A stretch of DNA of 64,000 bases, from positions 3,543,501 through 3,607,500 of the forward strand of contig NZ_JBBOUI010000001.1 in NCBI RefSeq assembly GCF_038005985.1. Reading direction: 5' to 3'. Both the position numbers and the translations under genes were made by a program. Below are positions 1 to 8,635 of the stretch, piece by piece. This DNA comes from Solibacillus sp. FSL R7-0682. GTDB lineage: Bacteria; Bacillota; Bacilli; Bacillales_A; Planococcaceae. Every line of letters begins with the position of its first letter. Positions within the stretch are counted from its first letter, which is position 1. The notes beneath the pieces are model-generated. The model had not been told where the DNA came from, ran no database searches, and saw only the letters and a program-made list of their open reading frames with translations.

Positions 1-2
1 CT

Positions 3-452
3 GGTGAAGGCATTAAAACAGTACTACCTGCCGAAGCAGGTGCAAAAATTACATGCCGTCTCGTACCAGATCAAGATCCTGAAGAGATCGTAGCCTTATT
101 AAAAGCACATATTGAAAAGCATAAGCCTATTGGCGTTGAAGTGTCCATTTCCGAGTTCGACAAAGGGAAGCCTTATTTAACTCCATTCGATCATCCGGTT
201 ATTCAAGCGGCAGGTCGCTCGTATGAAAAGGTGTATAAAGTGCCAACTGCATATACGCGTGGTGGTGGCTCGATTCCAATAGTAGCAGCCTTTGACGAAA
301 TTTTAGGCTTACCGGTCGTGCTAATGGGCTTCGGTCTTTCAAGTGAAAACTTCCATGCACCAAACGAGCACTTCCACCTAGAAAACTTCGACCAAGGCCT
401 TCGCGTACTTGGTGATTACATGTTTGAAGTAGCACAAATTAAATTAGTATAA
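3..452 (+). CDS. M20 family metallopeptidase, C-terminal part (5' truncated by window)
   Basis: The reading frame is open from base 3 to a TAA at 450-452, so this is the last 149 residues of a protein that begins before the window. The visible part reads as the end of an M20 dipeptidase: a lid-domain strand segment (AGAKITCRLVPDQDPEEI), then TRGGGSIPIVAAF, which in the family leads into the second catalytic half, and SSENFHAPNEHFHLENF, where the histidine near the C-terminus is a metal ligand in M20 enzymes. These are zinc exopeptidases that hydrolyse dipeptides or other small amide substrates in the cytoplasm. The exact substrate cannot be told from this fragment. A strong terminator follows, so it ends its transcript. 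Confidence 0.85.
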   Translation, partial: GEGIKTVLPAEAGAKITCRLVPDQDPEEIVALLKAHIEKHKPIGVEVSISEFDKGKPYLTPFDHPVIQAAGRSYEKVYKVPTAYTRGGGSIPIVAAFDEILGLPVVLMGFGLSSENFHAPNEHFHLENFDQGLRVLGDYMFEVAQIKLV

Positions 453-464
453 TTTCCAAATAAC

Positions 465-502
465 AAAAAACTCCGATGCCCACTAATGCATCGGAGTTTT
501 TT
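465..502 (+). terminator. Rho-independent terminator after the M20 peptidase
   Basis: A 13-bp perfect stem (467-479 with 488-500, core ACTCCGATGC) with an 8-base loop is followed by a T run. It lies 12 bases after the peptidase stop codon. Confidence 0.9.
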
Positions 503-795
503 ACGTTCTTCGTATTGGACCATATAAAAATAGGGGGTTTTATATGTTGTCGAGTCACATACGAAATGTTTTGAGTAACATCTACATATCAAAAAAGTGT
601 GAAATTATTCATGCGAGCAAGATGCTACGCTTGATAACTTTATATTAGCACCGTGCCCTATACAAAAAAATAGAACATCCCCAATTGTCATAGGATGCTC
701 ACAACTTTCGTTCACAATTTCACAACTTTTTCTCGAAAAGACAGAATATTTCTATTTTATTAGAATATCTTTTAGAAGTACTAAATTACTGCATA
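503..795. other. Intergenic region with no convincing gene
   Basis: AT-rich spacer between two convergent transcripts. An open frame of 34 codons at 544-648 (+) has an AGGGGG-like site upstream but no recognisable protein content, so it is not called. Nothing else stands out. Confidence 0.6.
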
Positions 796-840
796 CAAAA
801 AGCTGTACAGAAAATGAACAACTATTCATGCTGTACAGCT
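796..840 (-). terminator. Terminator of ctaB
   Basis: The perfect 10-bp arms AGCTGTACAG (801-810) and CTGTACAGCT (831-840) are followed on the minus strand by a short T run. The hairpin lies directly downstream of the ctaB stop codon. Confidence 0.85.
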
Positions 841-845
841 ATTCT

Positions 846-1742
846 TTAAAGCGCATTTAAAATCATACCGACTGATGCATAAATGATGACCGTCCCAAAT
901 ATTGCCATCATATGGAAAAGTGAGTAAGCAAACATTTTGTTAGCCCATTTTTTCTCTTCCTTTTGCTTCGAAGCCATAATACTCATGCATAGCCAAATAA
1001 TGCCTAAAATCAGCGACACAATTGTTAATCCTAAGCTTAACGGTAAAAATAAGAAGCTCGATAAAATTAATAATACTAAATAAATATTCGATTGGATGTA
1101 CGTACGCTTTTCCCCTTTTGCTACTGGAAGCATCGGGATATTTGCTGCAGCATAATCCTCTTTTTTACGAATGGCAATCGCATAAAAATGCGGCATTTGC
1201 CAAATAACCATGATTAAAAACAGTGCCCATGCGGCTGGATGCCAAATATCTGGTGCAACAGCTGCCCAGCCAATTAACGGTGGCATCGCGCCAGAAATAC
1301 TCCCAACCTCTGTGTTCCAAATGGTGCGGCGCTTCGTCCACATTGTGTAAGGAACAACATAGAAAAATACGCCTAAAAAGCCAAGTAAAGCAGCAAGTGG
1401 TGATGCTAAGTATAACAGTATACAGCCCAGAACTAATAATAACGTAGCTACTACCAACACTTGCTTCGCCGACAATTCCCCAGTTACTGTCGGACGAGAT
1501 TTCGTACGTGGCATAATTTGATCGATATCGCGGTCGTAAACGTTATTGTAAGCACCCGCTGCAGCTATGACAGCCGCAGAACCAAGAATCGAATAAATGA
1601 TGGCTGGAATATATTCAACAAAATTTAGTTCATATGTGTAAAGTGCGAGCATAAGTGCTGCGATCATTGGAATTAAGTTTGACTTAATAATGCCGGTTTT
1701 CACAGCCTGCGCCCACAACTGTCTATTTGATTGCGTTTGCAT
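846..1742 (-). CDS. ctaB: Protoheme IX farnesyltransferase (heme O synthase)
   Basis: CtaB transfers a farnesyl group from farnesyl diphosphate to the vinyl group of protoheme to give heme O, the precursor of heme A for aa3-type terminal oxidases. It acts in the cytoplasmic membrane. The 298-residue protein has the UbiA-family aspartate motif N66-x3-D70-x3-D74 followed by the K/R-rich loop MPRTKSRP. A second loop (HFYAIAIRKKEDYAAANIPMLP region) is characteristic of heme O synthases, and about eight hydrophobic segments are present. The start has AGAGGGA upstream. Usually ctaB sits beside ctaA or ctaCDEF; here it stands alone with its own terminator, so the genome may carry another copy in the oxidase cluster. 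Confidence 0.93.
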   Translation of the reverse strand: MQTQSNRQLWAQAVKTGIIKSNLIPMIAALMLALYTYELNFVEYIPAIIYSILGSAAVIAAAGAYNNVYDRDIDQIMPRTKSRPTVTGELSAKQVLVVATLLLVLGCILLYLASPLAALLGFLGVFFYVVPYTMWTKRRTIWNTEVGSISGAMPPLIGWAAVAPDIWHPAAWALFLIMVIWQMPHFYAIAIRKKEDYAAANIPMLPVAKGEKRTYIQSNIYLVLLILSSFLFLPLSLGLTIVSLILGIIWLCMSIMASKQKEEKKWANKMFAYSLFHMMAIFGTVIIYASVGMILNAL

Positions 1743-1916
1743 GTTCCCTCTATCCTACTTCCTCAATTAGTCACTTTCTCTAGTATAACCTAAACTACTG
1801 CGATTGGGTTAGTATACAAGCTTTTTTTCTAATATTTTCATGTCGTTCCCCGTTCAATACTCGAATGAAAATGTGGATATTTCTACATTGTTCTACAGGT
1901 CAAAATTTTGACACAA

Positions 1917-2933
1917 TTAAACTATTTTCTTTTGGTAATACCACTTAATAAGTGGAAGTATACAAAGGAAAATAAAGAGCAAACGAAATAACTGAAAAAC
2001 GGTTACGACCGAAATATCTGCCTTCACAGCTGCCGCTAATAAGCCCATCTGATCTAGACCACCTGGTGCAGTACTTAAAAAGCTCGTCGCAAAGCTTAAG
2101 TCAAGATAATGAGCGATTAATAGACTCGTGCCATAAGTAAGCGCAATCATCGTAATCGTACTAAGTAGACCAGCGCCTAACACTTTAAGTGGTAAGCGTA
2201 GTGTTTCAGGCTTCAATAAAAGTCCAATGTAGGCACCAATTAATATTTGCGCAACATGGAGCACGTCACTTGGCATTTCCGGTGTTTCAATAGAAAAGAG
2301 CTTTAACAAAATGACGACAATGATTGGTGTTAAAAAGTGTGCGACAGGAAGCTTTATTTTCCTTCCAATCGGTACAAGTGCTGCAGCGAGTAAAATTAGT
2401 GCGACCACTTGCCACGATTCAGCTGTAATAGGGATTGAACTCCCACTTACGACATGCCCTGATACGAGAAATGGAATGAGTAACACAACTCCAAGCACAC
2501 GCACAATATGAAAATATGTAACTGCCGTTAAATTGACATCCCCCTCTTCCTCAGCAAATAATACGAGCTGGGATAACCCTCCTGGTACATTTGCAGCGAC
2601 TGATGTTTTGAAAGTCAGACCTGTCATGCGTGATACACCCCATGCGATACCTAAGCAAAAACCAAAAAGCACGAGATTGACAATGACCATGAACAATAAG
2701 AGCGATTGAAAATTTTGAAACAGCCCTAAATCAAACTGCTGTCCGATGGCGACACCGACGATTACAAGCCCAATGTTGCGTAAAATCGCTGGCCAGCGTA
2801 GGTGCGCACGGTCTTTAATGAAAAATTGCGCAATAAGCACGGAAAAAATCGGACCAATGAGCCACGGTATTGGTAAGGATAGCGCGGAAAAAATAAGTGC
2901 CCCAATAAGTGCAATAATAAATACGAGTAACAT
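1917..2933 (-). CDS. AbrB-type (COG3180) integral membrane protein
   Basis: The 338-residue protein is almost wholly hydrophobic, with about ten membrane segments in two similar halves. Both halves carry a PGGL(S/D)Q motif (ANVPGGLSQLVLFAEEEGD and STAPGGLDQMGLLAA), the hallmark of the internally duplicated AbrB family (COG3180). The family is often mislabelled as a transcriptional regulator or ammonia monooxygenase; it has no DNA-binding domain and is unrelated to the B. subtilis regulator AbrB. A transport role is likely but the substrate is unknown. The called ATG has a GAGGGG site 12 bases upstream, a rather long spacing. It is flanked by non-coding sequence on both sides, so it is probably monocistronic. 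Confidence 0.85.
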   Translation of the reverse strand: MLLVFIIALIGALIFSALSLPIPWLIGPIFSVLIAQFFIKDRAHLRWPAILRNIGLVIVGVAIGQQFDLGLFQNFQSLLLFMVIVNLVLFGFCLGIAWGVSRMTGLTFKTSVAANVPGGLSQLVLFAEEEGDVNLTAVTYFHIVRVLGVVLLIPFLVSGHVVSGSSIPITAESWQVVALILLAAALVPIGRKIKLPVAHFLTPIIVVILLKLFSIETPEMPSDVLHVAQILIGAYIGLLLKPETLRLPLKVLGAGLLSTITMIALTYGTSLLIAHYLDLSFATSFLSTAPGGLDQMGLLAAAVKADISVVTVFQLFRLLFIFLCILPLIKWYYQKKIV

Positions 2934-3128
2934 GTGAATCCCAATCCCCTCGATTTTTTATGTTTAAATTTATTGTAGCGAAATTTATTTAGGAATGCGA
3001 AGAGTTTTAAGCTTCAAGCACTTATTAATTGCACGTGGGTGGTAATTTTACTTTATTGATTTCATTTTTCATCATAAGTATTGGCTCAAGCTTTATTAGG
3101 CTATAAGATATTTTTCATTTTTCCATAC

Positions 3129-3158
3129 AAAAAGAGCGAACTTCAAGTAAGTACGCCC
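3129..3158 (-). terminator. Probable terminator of the cyclase/peroxidase-like operon
   Basis: On the minus strand, GCGTACTT and AAGTTCGC form an 8-bp stem with one mismatch and a 4-base loop, followed by CTCTTTTTG. It lies 12 bases after the stop codon at 3170. Confidence 0.6.
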
Positions 3159-3169
3159 CTTCCTTTCTA

Positions 3170-3760
3170 TTATCGATTATGATCGTAATGCCCTTTATTA
3201 GCTATAGCACCGATTGTACTTACCCAGCGATTTGTATAGTTGAAGAATCCGACTATAAAAGCAGCCTCTAGCACTTCATGATCGTTAAAGCCTGCCTCAC
3301 GTAATAAATCAACTTCCTTTGTCGTCAATTCGTTTGGATAGCGTGTTGCACGGTAAGCGTAATCACATAAGGCACGTTGTTTTTCTGTCAGTTTAGCCGA
3401 GCGATAATTGTACGTCAGCTGATCCACCCAGCTTGGATCTTTTGAAATGCCACGTAGTACATCACTATGGGTCGTTAAGCAATAGCTACAGTTATTCGTC
3501 GACGAAACGACAAGTCCTATCATCTCTTTATCCGCCAAGCTTAAATAATTTGTTTCCTCATTGAACAGCGAATGCTTGAAATCTAAAAAGCCTTTAAATT
3601 GTTTGGCGTTCAGTGGTAAAACTTTGAATAAATTATTAATGAAACCATTTGCCTGTTGCTGAGCATCGGTATATTGATCAAATTCTTCCTGAATCTCTGC
3701 TGGAATATCTTCTTCCCGTGGCGTTTGTAAATGCGACAGCTGTTCCGTGTAACGTGTCAT
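3170..3760 (-). CDS. AhpD-like peroxidase-related enzyme (carboxymuconolactone decarboxylase fold)
   Basis: The 196-residue protein carries the AhpD redox motif C91-x2-C94 with H98 (NNCSYCLTTH). The surrounding helices (DKEMIGLVVSSTNN, LCDYAYRATRYP, EAAFIVGFFNYTNRWVSTIG) match the family called uncharacterized peroxidase-related enzyme. AhpD relatives use the cysteine pair for disulfide or peroxide chemistry. Real substrates of this subfamily are not established. It starts 4 bases after the cyclase stop codon, with the GGGGGG run of that gene's end acting as ribosome binding site, so the two are translationally coupled and probably work on one small-molecule pathway. Confidence 0.85.
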   Translation of the reverse strand: MTRYTEQLSHLQTPREEDIPAEIQEEFDQYTDAQQQANGFINNLFKVLPLNAKQFKGFLDFKHSLFNEETNYLSLADKEMIGLVVSSTNNCSYCLTTHSDVLRGISKDPSWVDQLTYNYRSAKLTEKQRALCDYAYRATRYPNELTTKEVDLLREAGFNDHEVLEAAFIVGFFNYTNRWVSTIGAIANKGHYDHNR

Positions 3761-3764
3761 TTGC

Positions 3765-4535
3765 CTATCTCCCCCCTACCGGAACAATTGCAAAGCAGCG
3801 CGCTGGAAAACCTGATGCATTTTTTGCTTTTGGGAAAGTTGCAAAAAGAATTGCACCTACTGGTGGTACTTGGTCAAGGTTTGCCATGACTTCTATTTGG
3901 AACTTATCTTGTTGTAACACATAGTCTTCCCCTGCGAAGCCAATTTCCTGCTGCAATATTGGTGGGTCCGTATCAAATGGCTCGTGGCCAACAGCCCCCA
4001 CATTACGTACTTCAAATAAAAATACAAGTGCATCAATAGACCATCCTGGATAACGGGAAATACCATTTTCATCTTTATTCAGCATTGCCTCTTGATTTGG
4101 CCAACGTTTTGACCAATCACTACGCATCGCAACAAAAGCACCCTCTGGAATTTGCCCATATGTTGCTTCGAATAATTCTATGTCCTCCACTTTTAGGGCA
4201 TAATCATGATTTTCTACTACTTTTTCATGCACATCAATCACCACTAATGGATAGGCAAACTCTTTTACCGCAATATCCTCTACTAGACGTCCGTGCGGCA
4301 CAAAATGCCCTGGTGCATCAACATGCGTGCCATATTGACCTGGAAACTCATAATGATTGACCTTCATTGGCGCTTGATCAAAATCGAAAAGGACCGTATT
4401 TTTTAACGACTCAAATCCTGGCCAGCGTGGCGTGTCCTCCCCAAAGCTATGCGTTAAATCCACCCACTTATACTTTGGTGACTTCAGTTCTTCTAATTGA
4501 TGCCATAACGATAAATCAATTGTTGAATTCTCCAT
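3765..4535 (-). CDS. Cyclase family protein (kynurenine formamidase-like hydrolase)
   Basis: The 256-residue protein has the metal-binding signature of the cyclase family (COG1878, kynurenine formamidase KynB-like): G69-T70-H71-x-D73-x-P75-x-H77 (YGTHVDAPGHF), plus the N-terminal DLTHSFGEDTPRWPG. Members are zinc or manganese hydrolases that open amide or ester bonds, for example N-formylkynurenine and isatin. No kynurenine-pathway neighbour is present, so the substrate stays open. It is the first gene of a two-gene operon with the AhpD-like protein. The start has AAGGGGTGG upstream, and a perfect palindrome (4549-4570) lies right at that site, suggesting repressor control. Confidence 0.85.
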   Translation of the reverse strand: MENSTIDLSLWHQLEELKSPKYKWVDLTHSFGEDTPRWPGFESLKNTVLFDFDQAPMKVNHYEFPGQYGTHVDAPGHFVPHGRLVEDIAVKEFAYPLVVIDVHEKVVENHDYALKVEDIELFEATYGQIPEGAFVAMRSDWSKRWPNQEAMLNKDENGISRYPGWSIDALVFLFEVRNVGAVGHEPFDTDPPILQQEIGFAGEDYVLQQDKFQIEVMANLDQVPPVGAILFATFPKAKNASGFPARCFAIVPVGGR

Positions 4536-4548
4536 ATCTCCACCCCTT

Positions 4549-4570
4549 AATTTCTGAATTAACAGAAATT
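4549..4570. promoter_or_regulatory. Perfect inverted repeat upstream of the cyclase gene (putative operator)
   Basis: The arms AATTTCTG (4549-4556) and CAGAAATT (4563-4570) are perfect 8-bp inverted repeats around a 6-base centre. They overlap the region just upstream of the cyclase ribosome binding site, a position typical of an operator. No regulator gene is adjacent, so the protein that binds is unknown. Confidence 0.5.
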
Positions 4571-4659
4571 ATAAATTATTTTACCTTATTATACAAATCT
4601 ATTTGGTTGGTTTTATTGCTACCAGCGCGAATAATTAAACTTGTAAAAAAATAAAACAA

Positions 4660-4950
4660 TCAATTGTTAGTACGGAATCGTATCACTATAGTCGTCAACA
4701 TCGCTATAATCAAAACAATTGCACTATTTACTATTAAATACTTCCCTAGTTGCGTGCCATAAAACATGGCAAAAGGATCCCGAACAATAAATACGGCTAA
4801 TGCGCCACCAATTGCACAAAATACTATTGCTAGTAAAAATATTGAAAGAGCCGCATAATATAAATTTTTGTTTTTCTTATAGATTATGAACCCAATAATA
4901 TTGGCCATAAGGATAAACAAGCCGGTAAGTATTAAGAATAAATCAGTCAT
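4660..4950 (-). CDS. Small membrane protein of unknown function
   Basis: I do not recognise this family. I place the start at 4950 (96 residues) because GAGGAAG lies there at good spacing; the longer frame to 5022 lacks such a site. The protein begins MTDLFLILTGLFILMANIIG and has three hydrophobic segments (roughly residues 3-22, 33-58 and 67-90) separated by short charged loops (YKKNKN, VRDPF) and a basic tail (RFRTNN). There is no signal peptide cleavage motif and no enzymatic motif. It stands alone between the cyclase operon promoter and the NUDIX-helicase operon, transcribed away from the latter. Small three-helix proteins of this kind are common in Bacilli; a YesK-like protein is one possibility I cannot confirm. 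Confidence 0.55.
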   Translation of the reverse strand: MTDLFLILTGLFILMANIIGFIIYKKNKNLYYAALSIFLLAIVFCAIGGALAVFIVRDPFAMFYGTQLGKYLIVNSAIVLIIAMLTTIVIRFRTNN

Positions 4951-5234
4951 TTTACTTCCTCTTTTCAAACTTATTAAAGTTTTTATCTTAATAATAGTTT
5001 TAAAATCCAAATTACTGCCCATAGCTCTCTCTAATAATTTATATGCTGAAACAATTACTTACACGACTGTTTGGATGAAATTTAAAATTGCTATGTTGTG
5101 TTTGTGCAAATAGCAGCTGCAATTATCCTTCAATATATAGTTTCATAGAAATTAGGTGAAACCATATAAGAAATTTTTAGTATAATTATTTTAAGTATTT
5201 CTTACCAAATTTCTGAAATGTAATTTATTAGTTT
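4951..5234. other. Intergenic region upstream of the NUDIX-helicase operon
   Basis: AT-rich divergent spacer. At 5207-5221 the sequence AAATTTCTGAAATGT matches 12 of 15 positions of the CodY consensus (AATTTTCWGAAAATT). No further gene is visible. Confidence 0.4.
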
Positions 5235-5263
5235 TTATCATTACTCCCATTTACAGCTATAAT
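5235..5263 (+). promoter_or_regulatory. Sigma-A type promoter of the NUDIX-helicase operon
   Basis: TTATCA (5235-5240) is followed after 17 bases by a perfect TATAAT (5258-5263). Transcription would begin near 5270, about 26 bases before the NUDIX start codon. Confidence 0.6.
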
Positions 5264-5295
5264 TAATACAATATTTTAGATTGGAATGATGAAAA

Positions 5296-5682
5296 TTGAA
5301 GAAGCAAGTACACGTAGTTGGCGCAATCATTGAAAACGAGGTAGGCGACATTTATTGTGCACTTCGTAGTCCGCAAATGTCTTTGCCTAACTATTGGGAA
5401 TTTCCAGGTGGGAAGATCGAGCATGGTGAAACTCCACAGCAGGCATTATATAGAGAAATATTAGAGGAATTTGCTTGTGAAATATTAGTTGGTGAAAAAG
5501 TAGAAGATACGACTTATGATTACGGGAATTTTATTGTTCGTCTAGAAACTTACATGTCTATTATTAAAAGCGGGGCACCTATTGCTTTAGAACATGCCGA
5601 AGCAAAATGGGTAAAACGTGAATTATTACATACGTTAAATTTTGCACCTGCAGATATTCCAGCAGTAAAAAAAATAATGTAA
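5296..5682 (+). CDS. NUDIX hydrolase (MutT-like nucleoside triphosphate pyrophosphohydrolase)
   Basis: The 128-residue protein contains a complete NUDIX box from G39 to F59 (G-x5-E45-x7-R53-E54-I-x-E57-E58), the magnesium-binding loop that hydrolyses nucleoside diphosphate-X compounds. The start MKKQVHVVGAIIENEVGDIYCALRS is typical of MutT / (deoxy)nucleoside triphosphate pyrophosphohydrolases. The initiation codon is TTG with GGAATGA 7 bases upstream; no in-frame ATG exists nearby. It is separated by only 24 bases from the helicase-nuclease gene, so they form an operon. Alone it could be a housekeeping 8-oxo-dGTPase. Its pairing suggests it may instead clear or modify a nucleotide linked to the downstream effector. 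Confidence 0.88.
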   Translation: MKKQVHVVGAIIENEVGDIYCALRSPQMSLPNYWEFPGGKIEHGETPQQALYREILEEFACEILVGEKVEDTTYDYGNFIVRLETYMSIIKSGAPIALEHAEAKWVKRELLHTLNFAPADIPAVKKIM

Positions 5683-5706
5683 CAATTTATTTAAGGTGGG
5701 AAATTA

Positions 5707-8583
5707 ATGGAGCAGTTAATTCAGAAACTAGAAAACTCCTTACATAAGGGATTTATCGATCAACATAAAGCCGTTTCCTCTCATTTCAAGCCCAAATTAT
5801 TATCAAATAAAGCTCACGAGAATGTCTTAACAACATTACTTCAAGAGCTAAAAACATGTAAAACATTCACCTTCTCTGTCGCTTTTATAACTGAGGGTGG
5901 CCTCGCTACCTTAAAAACAATGCTTTATGATCTTCAGAAAAAAGGAATAAGCGGACGAATTTTGACTTCGACTTTCTTGAATTTTAATCAGCCGAAAATG
6001 TTTAAAGAACTACTTAAAATAACGAATGTAGAAGTTCGAATTACTGATATTAAAGGGTTCCATTCAAAGGGTTATATTTTTGAACACGAAGATTATTATT
6101 CATTAATTGTGGGAAGCTCAAATTTAACGGATAGTGCATTAAAAGCAAATTTCGAATGGAATGTTTATTTAAATTCCCTTGAAAACGGTGAAGTGATACA
6201 ACACTTTAAAAACCAATTCGATCAAGCTTGGGATACTGCGACCTTATTAAATCCGGACTGGATTAGGCAATATAAAATCCAATATGAAGCAAGTATACAG
6301 CAACCATCAAAAGTTGCTGCTCCTCCTTTATATATGACAAATCCCCTAAAGGAGAGCTTACTGATTCAGCCTAATAAAATGCAATCGACTGCGTTGGAAC
6401 AGATTGCATTATTACGACAATCTGGTGCCAAAAAAGGGCTAATTGTTTCGGCAACAGGAACAGGAAAGACTTATTTATCTGCCTTTGATGTACGAAATGC
6501 CGCACCAAAACGTATGTTATTCATTGTACATCGTGAGCAAATCTTAAAAAAAGCGATGGCTGATTATCGAAAAATTTTATTAGGTAACGAAAAAGATTAT
6601 GGAATTTTATCTGGCACTTCAAAGAATATGGAAGCACGCTATTTATTTGCTACTATACAAACGATCTCGAGTGATAAATACTTAACGTACTTTAATAAGG
6701 ACCATTTTGATTATGTACTAATTGATGAGGTTCATAGAGCAGGTGCCGAGTCCTATTTAAAGATCATTAATTATTTTGAACCGCATTTTTTATTAGGTAT
6801 GACAGCCACACCTGAACGTACTGATAATTTCAATATTTACGAGCTATTTGATTATAATATTGCCTATGAAATTCGTTTGCAGGAAGCACTAGCAGAAGAT
6901 ATGCTTTGTCCCTTTCATTATTTCGGTGTAACCGATTATGTGTTAGATGGAGAGCTCATCAATGAAACTTCAGACTTACAGAAACTAATTGTTAAAGAAC
7001 GGATAGATCATATCATTGATAAAATTTCATACTATGGCTTTTCTGGAAAACTAGTTAAAGGGTTAATGTTCTGTAGCTCTAAGACTGAGGCACGGGAACT
7101 ATCCAACATTTTAAATACTCGAGGTTTTAAAACATGCGCTTTAACTGGTGAAGATCCACAGGATCTACGTGAATCAGCTATTGAAAAGCTCCGTACCGGA
7201 GAATTGGATTATATTTTAACTGTTGATATTTTTAACGAGGGTATAGATATTCCATTTTTAAATCAAATTGTCATGTTACGTCAAACCCAATCAAGCATTA
7301 TATTTATTCAGCAGCTTGGCCGTGGTTTACGGAAACATGATGATAAAGAATATGTTACAATCATTGATTTCATCGGAAACTACAAAAATAACTATTTGAT
7401 CCCAATCGCTCTTTCTGGTGATAAAACAATGAATAAAGATAATGTTCGACGTAATACGGTAAACACCAATTATATTCAAGGCGTTTCAACAATTAACTTT
7501 GAAGAGGTTGCCAAAAAGCAAATTTTTGAGGCAATTAAAAATACAAAGTTATCTACTTTTAAAACATTAAAAGAAAGCTATTTTGAAGTAAAGAATCGAA
7601 TCGGGAGAATCCCCTTTTTAAAAGATTTTATTCAGCAACATTCTCTTGATCCAGAAGTAATAATCAGCTATAAAGATACTCCTACTTATTATCACTTTTT
7701 AATAAAAGTTGGAGAAGACATTGCCCCATTAACTGACTATGAAAAAGCAATACTTTCTCTCATCGGAAAAGATTTTTTATCAGGAAAACGAATTCATGAG
7801 CTATTACTATTGGAGTTAATTTTAAAAAATGATTCCATTTTTGAACAAGATTTCGTAAATCAATTACGAGAACTAAACGCTTATGTCGATGACGAGACGC
7901 TTCGTGGAATTGAAAATGTTTTTTCTTTAAACTTTTTCGTAGAGGTCGACCGCAAAAAGTTTGGTGGAAAGCCTCTAATTATAAAATCTAATAATAGCTA
8001 TACTTTCAATGATGAACTTCAAATATCACTACGAGATGAAAATTTTAAACAATATTTCGTAGATCTCTTAGAATGTGCCTTTATAAAAAATAAAAAGTAC
8101 AATAATGCGGATCCTTTCAAGCTATATGAAAAGTATTCTCGACGAGAAGTGTGCCGTATCCTAAATTGGGACAAGAATGAGGAAGGTACGTTGAATGGTG
8201 GAAGACCAAAAAACGGGGACTTTCCGATATTTGTAAACTATCATAAAGATGTTGACGGTACCTCAGAAACAAAATATATGGATGAATTTTTATCTTCAGA
8301 TACATTCAAATGGTGTTCTACAAAAAACCGGTATATGCATTCAAAAGAGATGCAAATTCTCATTAACTCTGTAGAAGAAGGTACTAATGTTTTATTATTT
8401 GTAAAAAAAGATAATGGAGAAGGAAAAGATTTTTATTATCTTGGATCAAGTGCAGTAAATCCCACTAGTGCCAAACCAGATAAGCTTTTAGATAAAGGTA
8501 AATACTATCCTGTTGTCACGATGGAAATGGTATTAGAACAACCAATTCAATCCGATATCTATCATTATTTAGTAGAAGAATAA
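5707..8583 (+). CDS. HKD (phospholipase D-like) nuclease - SF2 helicase - DUF3427 fusion
   Basis: A 958-residue multidomain protein. Residues about 35-200 form a single phospholipase D-like domain with H119-x-K121 and G136-S-S-N139 (KGFHSKGYIF, IVGSSNLT), the nuclease signature of COG3886. A superfamily 2 helicase follows: motif I ATGTGKT near 249-255, motif II DEVH near 340, motif III TATPERTD near 366, and motif VI QQLGRGLRK near 535-545. The C-terminal 300 residues match DUF3427 (RREVCRILNW, GGRPKNGDFPIFVNYHK, FYYLGSS). The HxK motif has E126 where aspartate is common. Its start has AAGGTGGG upstream. Such HKD-helicase fusions recur in restriction and phage-defence islands; that role here is inference. 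The partners are the NUDIX gene and the convergent HNH gene. Confidence 0.9.
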   Translation: MEQLIQKLENSLHKGFIDQHKAVSSHFKPKLLSNKAHENVLTTLLQELKTCKTFTFSVAFITEGGLATLKTMLYDLQKKGISGRILTSTFLNFNQPKMFKELLKITNVEVRITDIKGFHSKGYIFEHEDYYSLIVGSSNLTDSALKANFEWNVYLNSLENGEVIQHFKNQFDQAWDTATLLNPDWIRQYKIQYEASIQQPSKVAAPPLYMTNPLKESLLIQPNKMQSTALEQIALLRQSGAKKGLIVSATGTGKTYLSAFDVRNAAPKRMLFIVHREQILKKAMADYRKILLGNEKDYGILSGTSKNMEARYLFATIQTISSDKYLTYFNKDHFDYVLIDEVHRAGAESYLKIINYFEPHFLLGMTATPERTDNFNIYELFDYNIAYEIRLQEALAEDMLCPFHYFGVTDYVLDGELINETSDLQKLIVKERIDHIIDKISYYGFSGKLVKGLMFCSSKTEARELSNILNTRGFKTCALTGEDPQDLRESAIEKLRTGELDYILTVDIFNEGIDIPFLNQIVMLRQTQSSIIFIQQLGRGLRKHDDKEYVTIIDFIGNYKNNYLIPIALSGDKTMNKDNVRRNTVNTNYIQGVSTINFEEVAKKQIFEAIKNTKLSTFKTLKESYFEVKNRIGRIPFLKDFIQQHSLDPEVIISYKDTPTYYHFLIKVGEDIAPLTDYEKAILSLIGKDFLSGKRIHELLLLELILKNDSIFEQDFVNQLRELNAYVDDETLRGIENVFSLNFFVEVDRKKFGGKPLIIKSNNSYTFNDELQISLRDENFKQYFVDLLECAFIKNKKYNNADPFKLYEKYSRREVCRILNWDKNEEGTLNGGRPKNGDFPIFVNYHKDVDGTSETKYMDEFLSSDTFKWCSTKNRYMHSKEMQILINSVEEGTNVLLFVKKDNGEGKDFYYLGSSAVNPTSAKPDKLLDKGKYYPVVTMEMVLEQPIQSDIYHYLVEE

Positions 8584-8587
8584 TCAA

Positions 8588-8630
8588 ATGAGCCACATTA
8601 AAAAGTAAACTCACTTTCACTGTGGCTCTC
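8588..8630. terminator. Hairpin between the convergent helicase and HNH genes
   Basis: Perfect 8-bp arms GAGCCACA (8590-8597) and TGTGGCTC (8621-8628) enclose a second small AAGT/ACTT stem. T runs are weak on both sides, so it is a probable shared terminator of modest strength. Confidence 0.55.
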
Positions 8631-8635
8631 TCTAA

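Noticed and set aside
544..648. 34-codon open frame with an AGGGGG-like site
   Set aside because: The site is weak, the composition is unremarkable and there is no terminator after it; likely chance.
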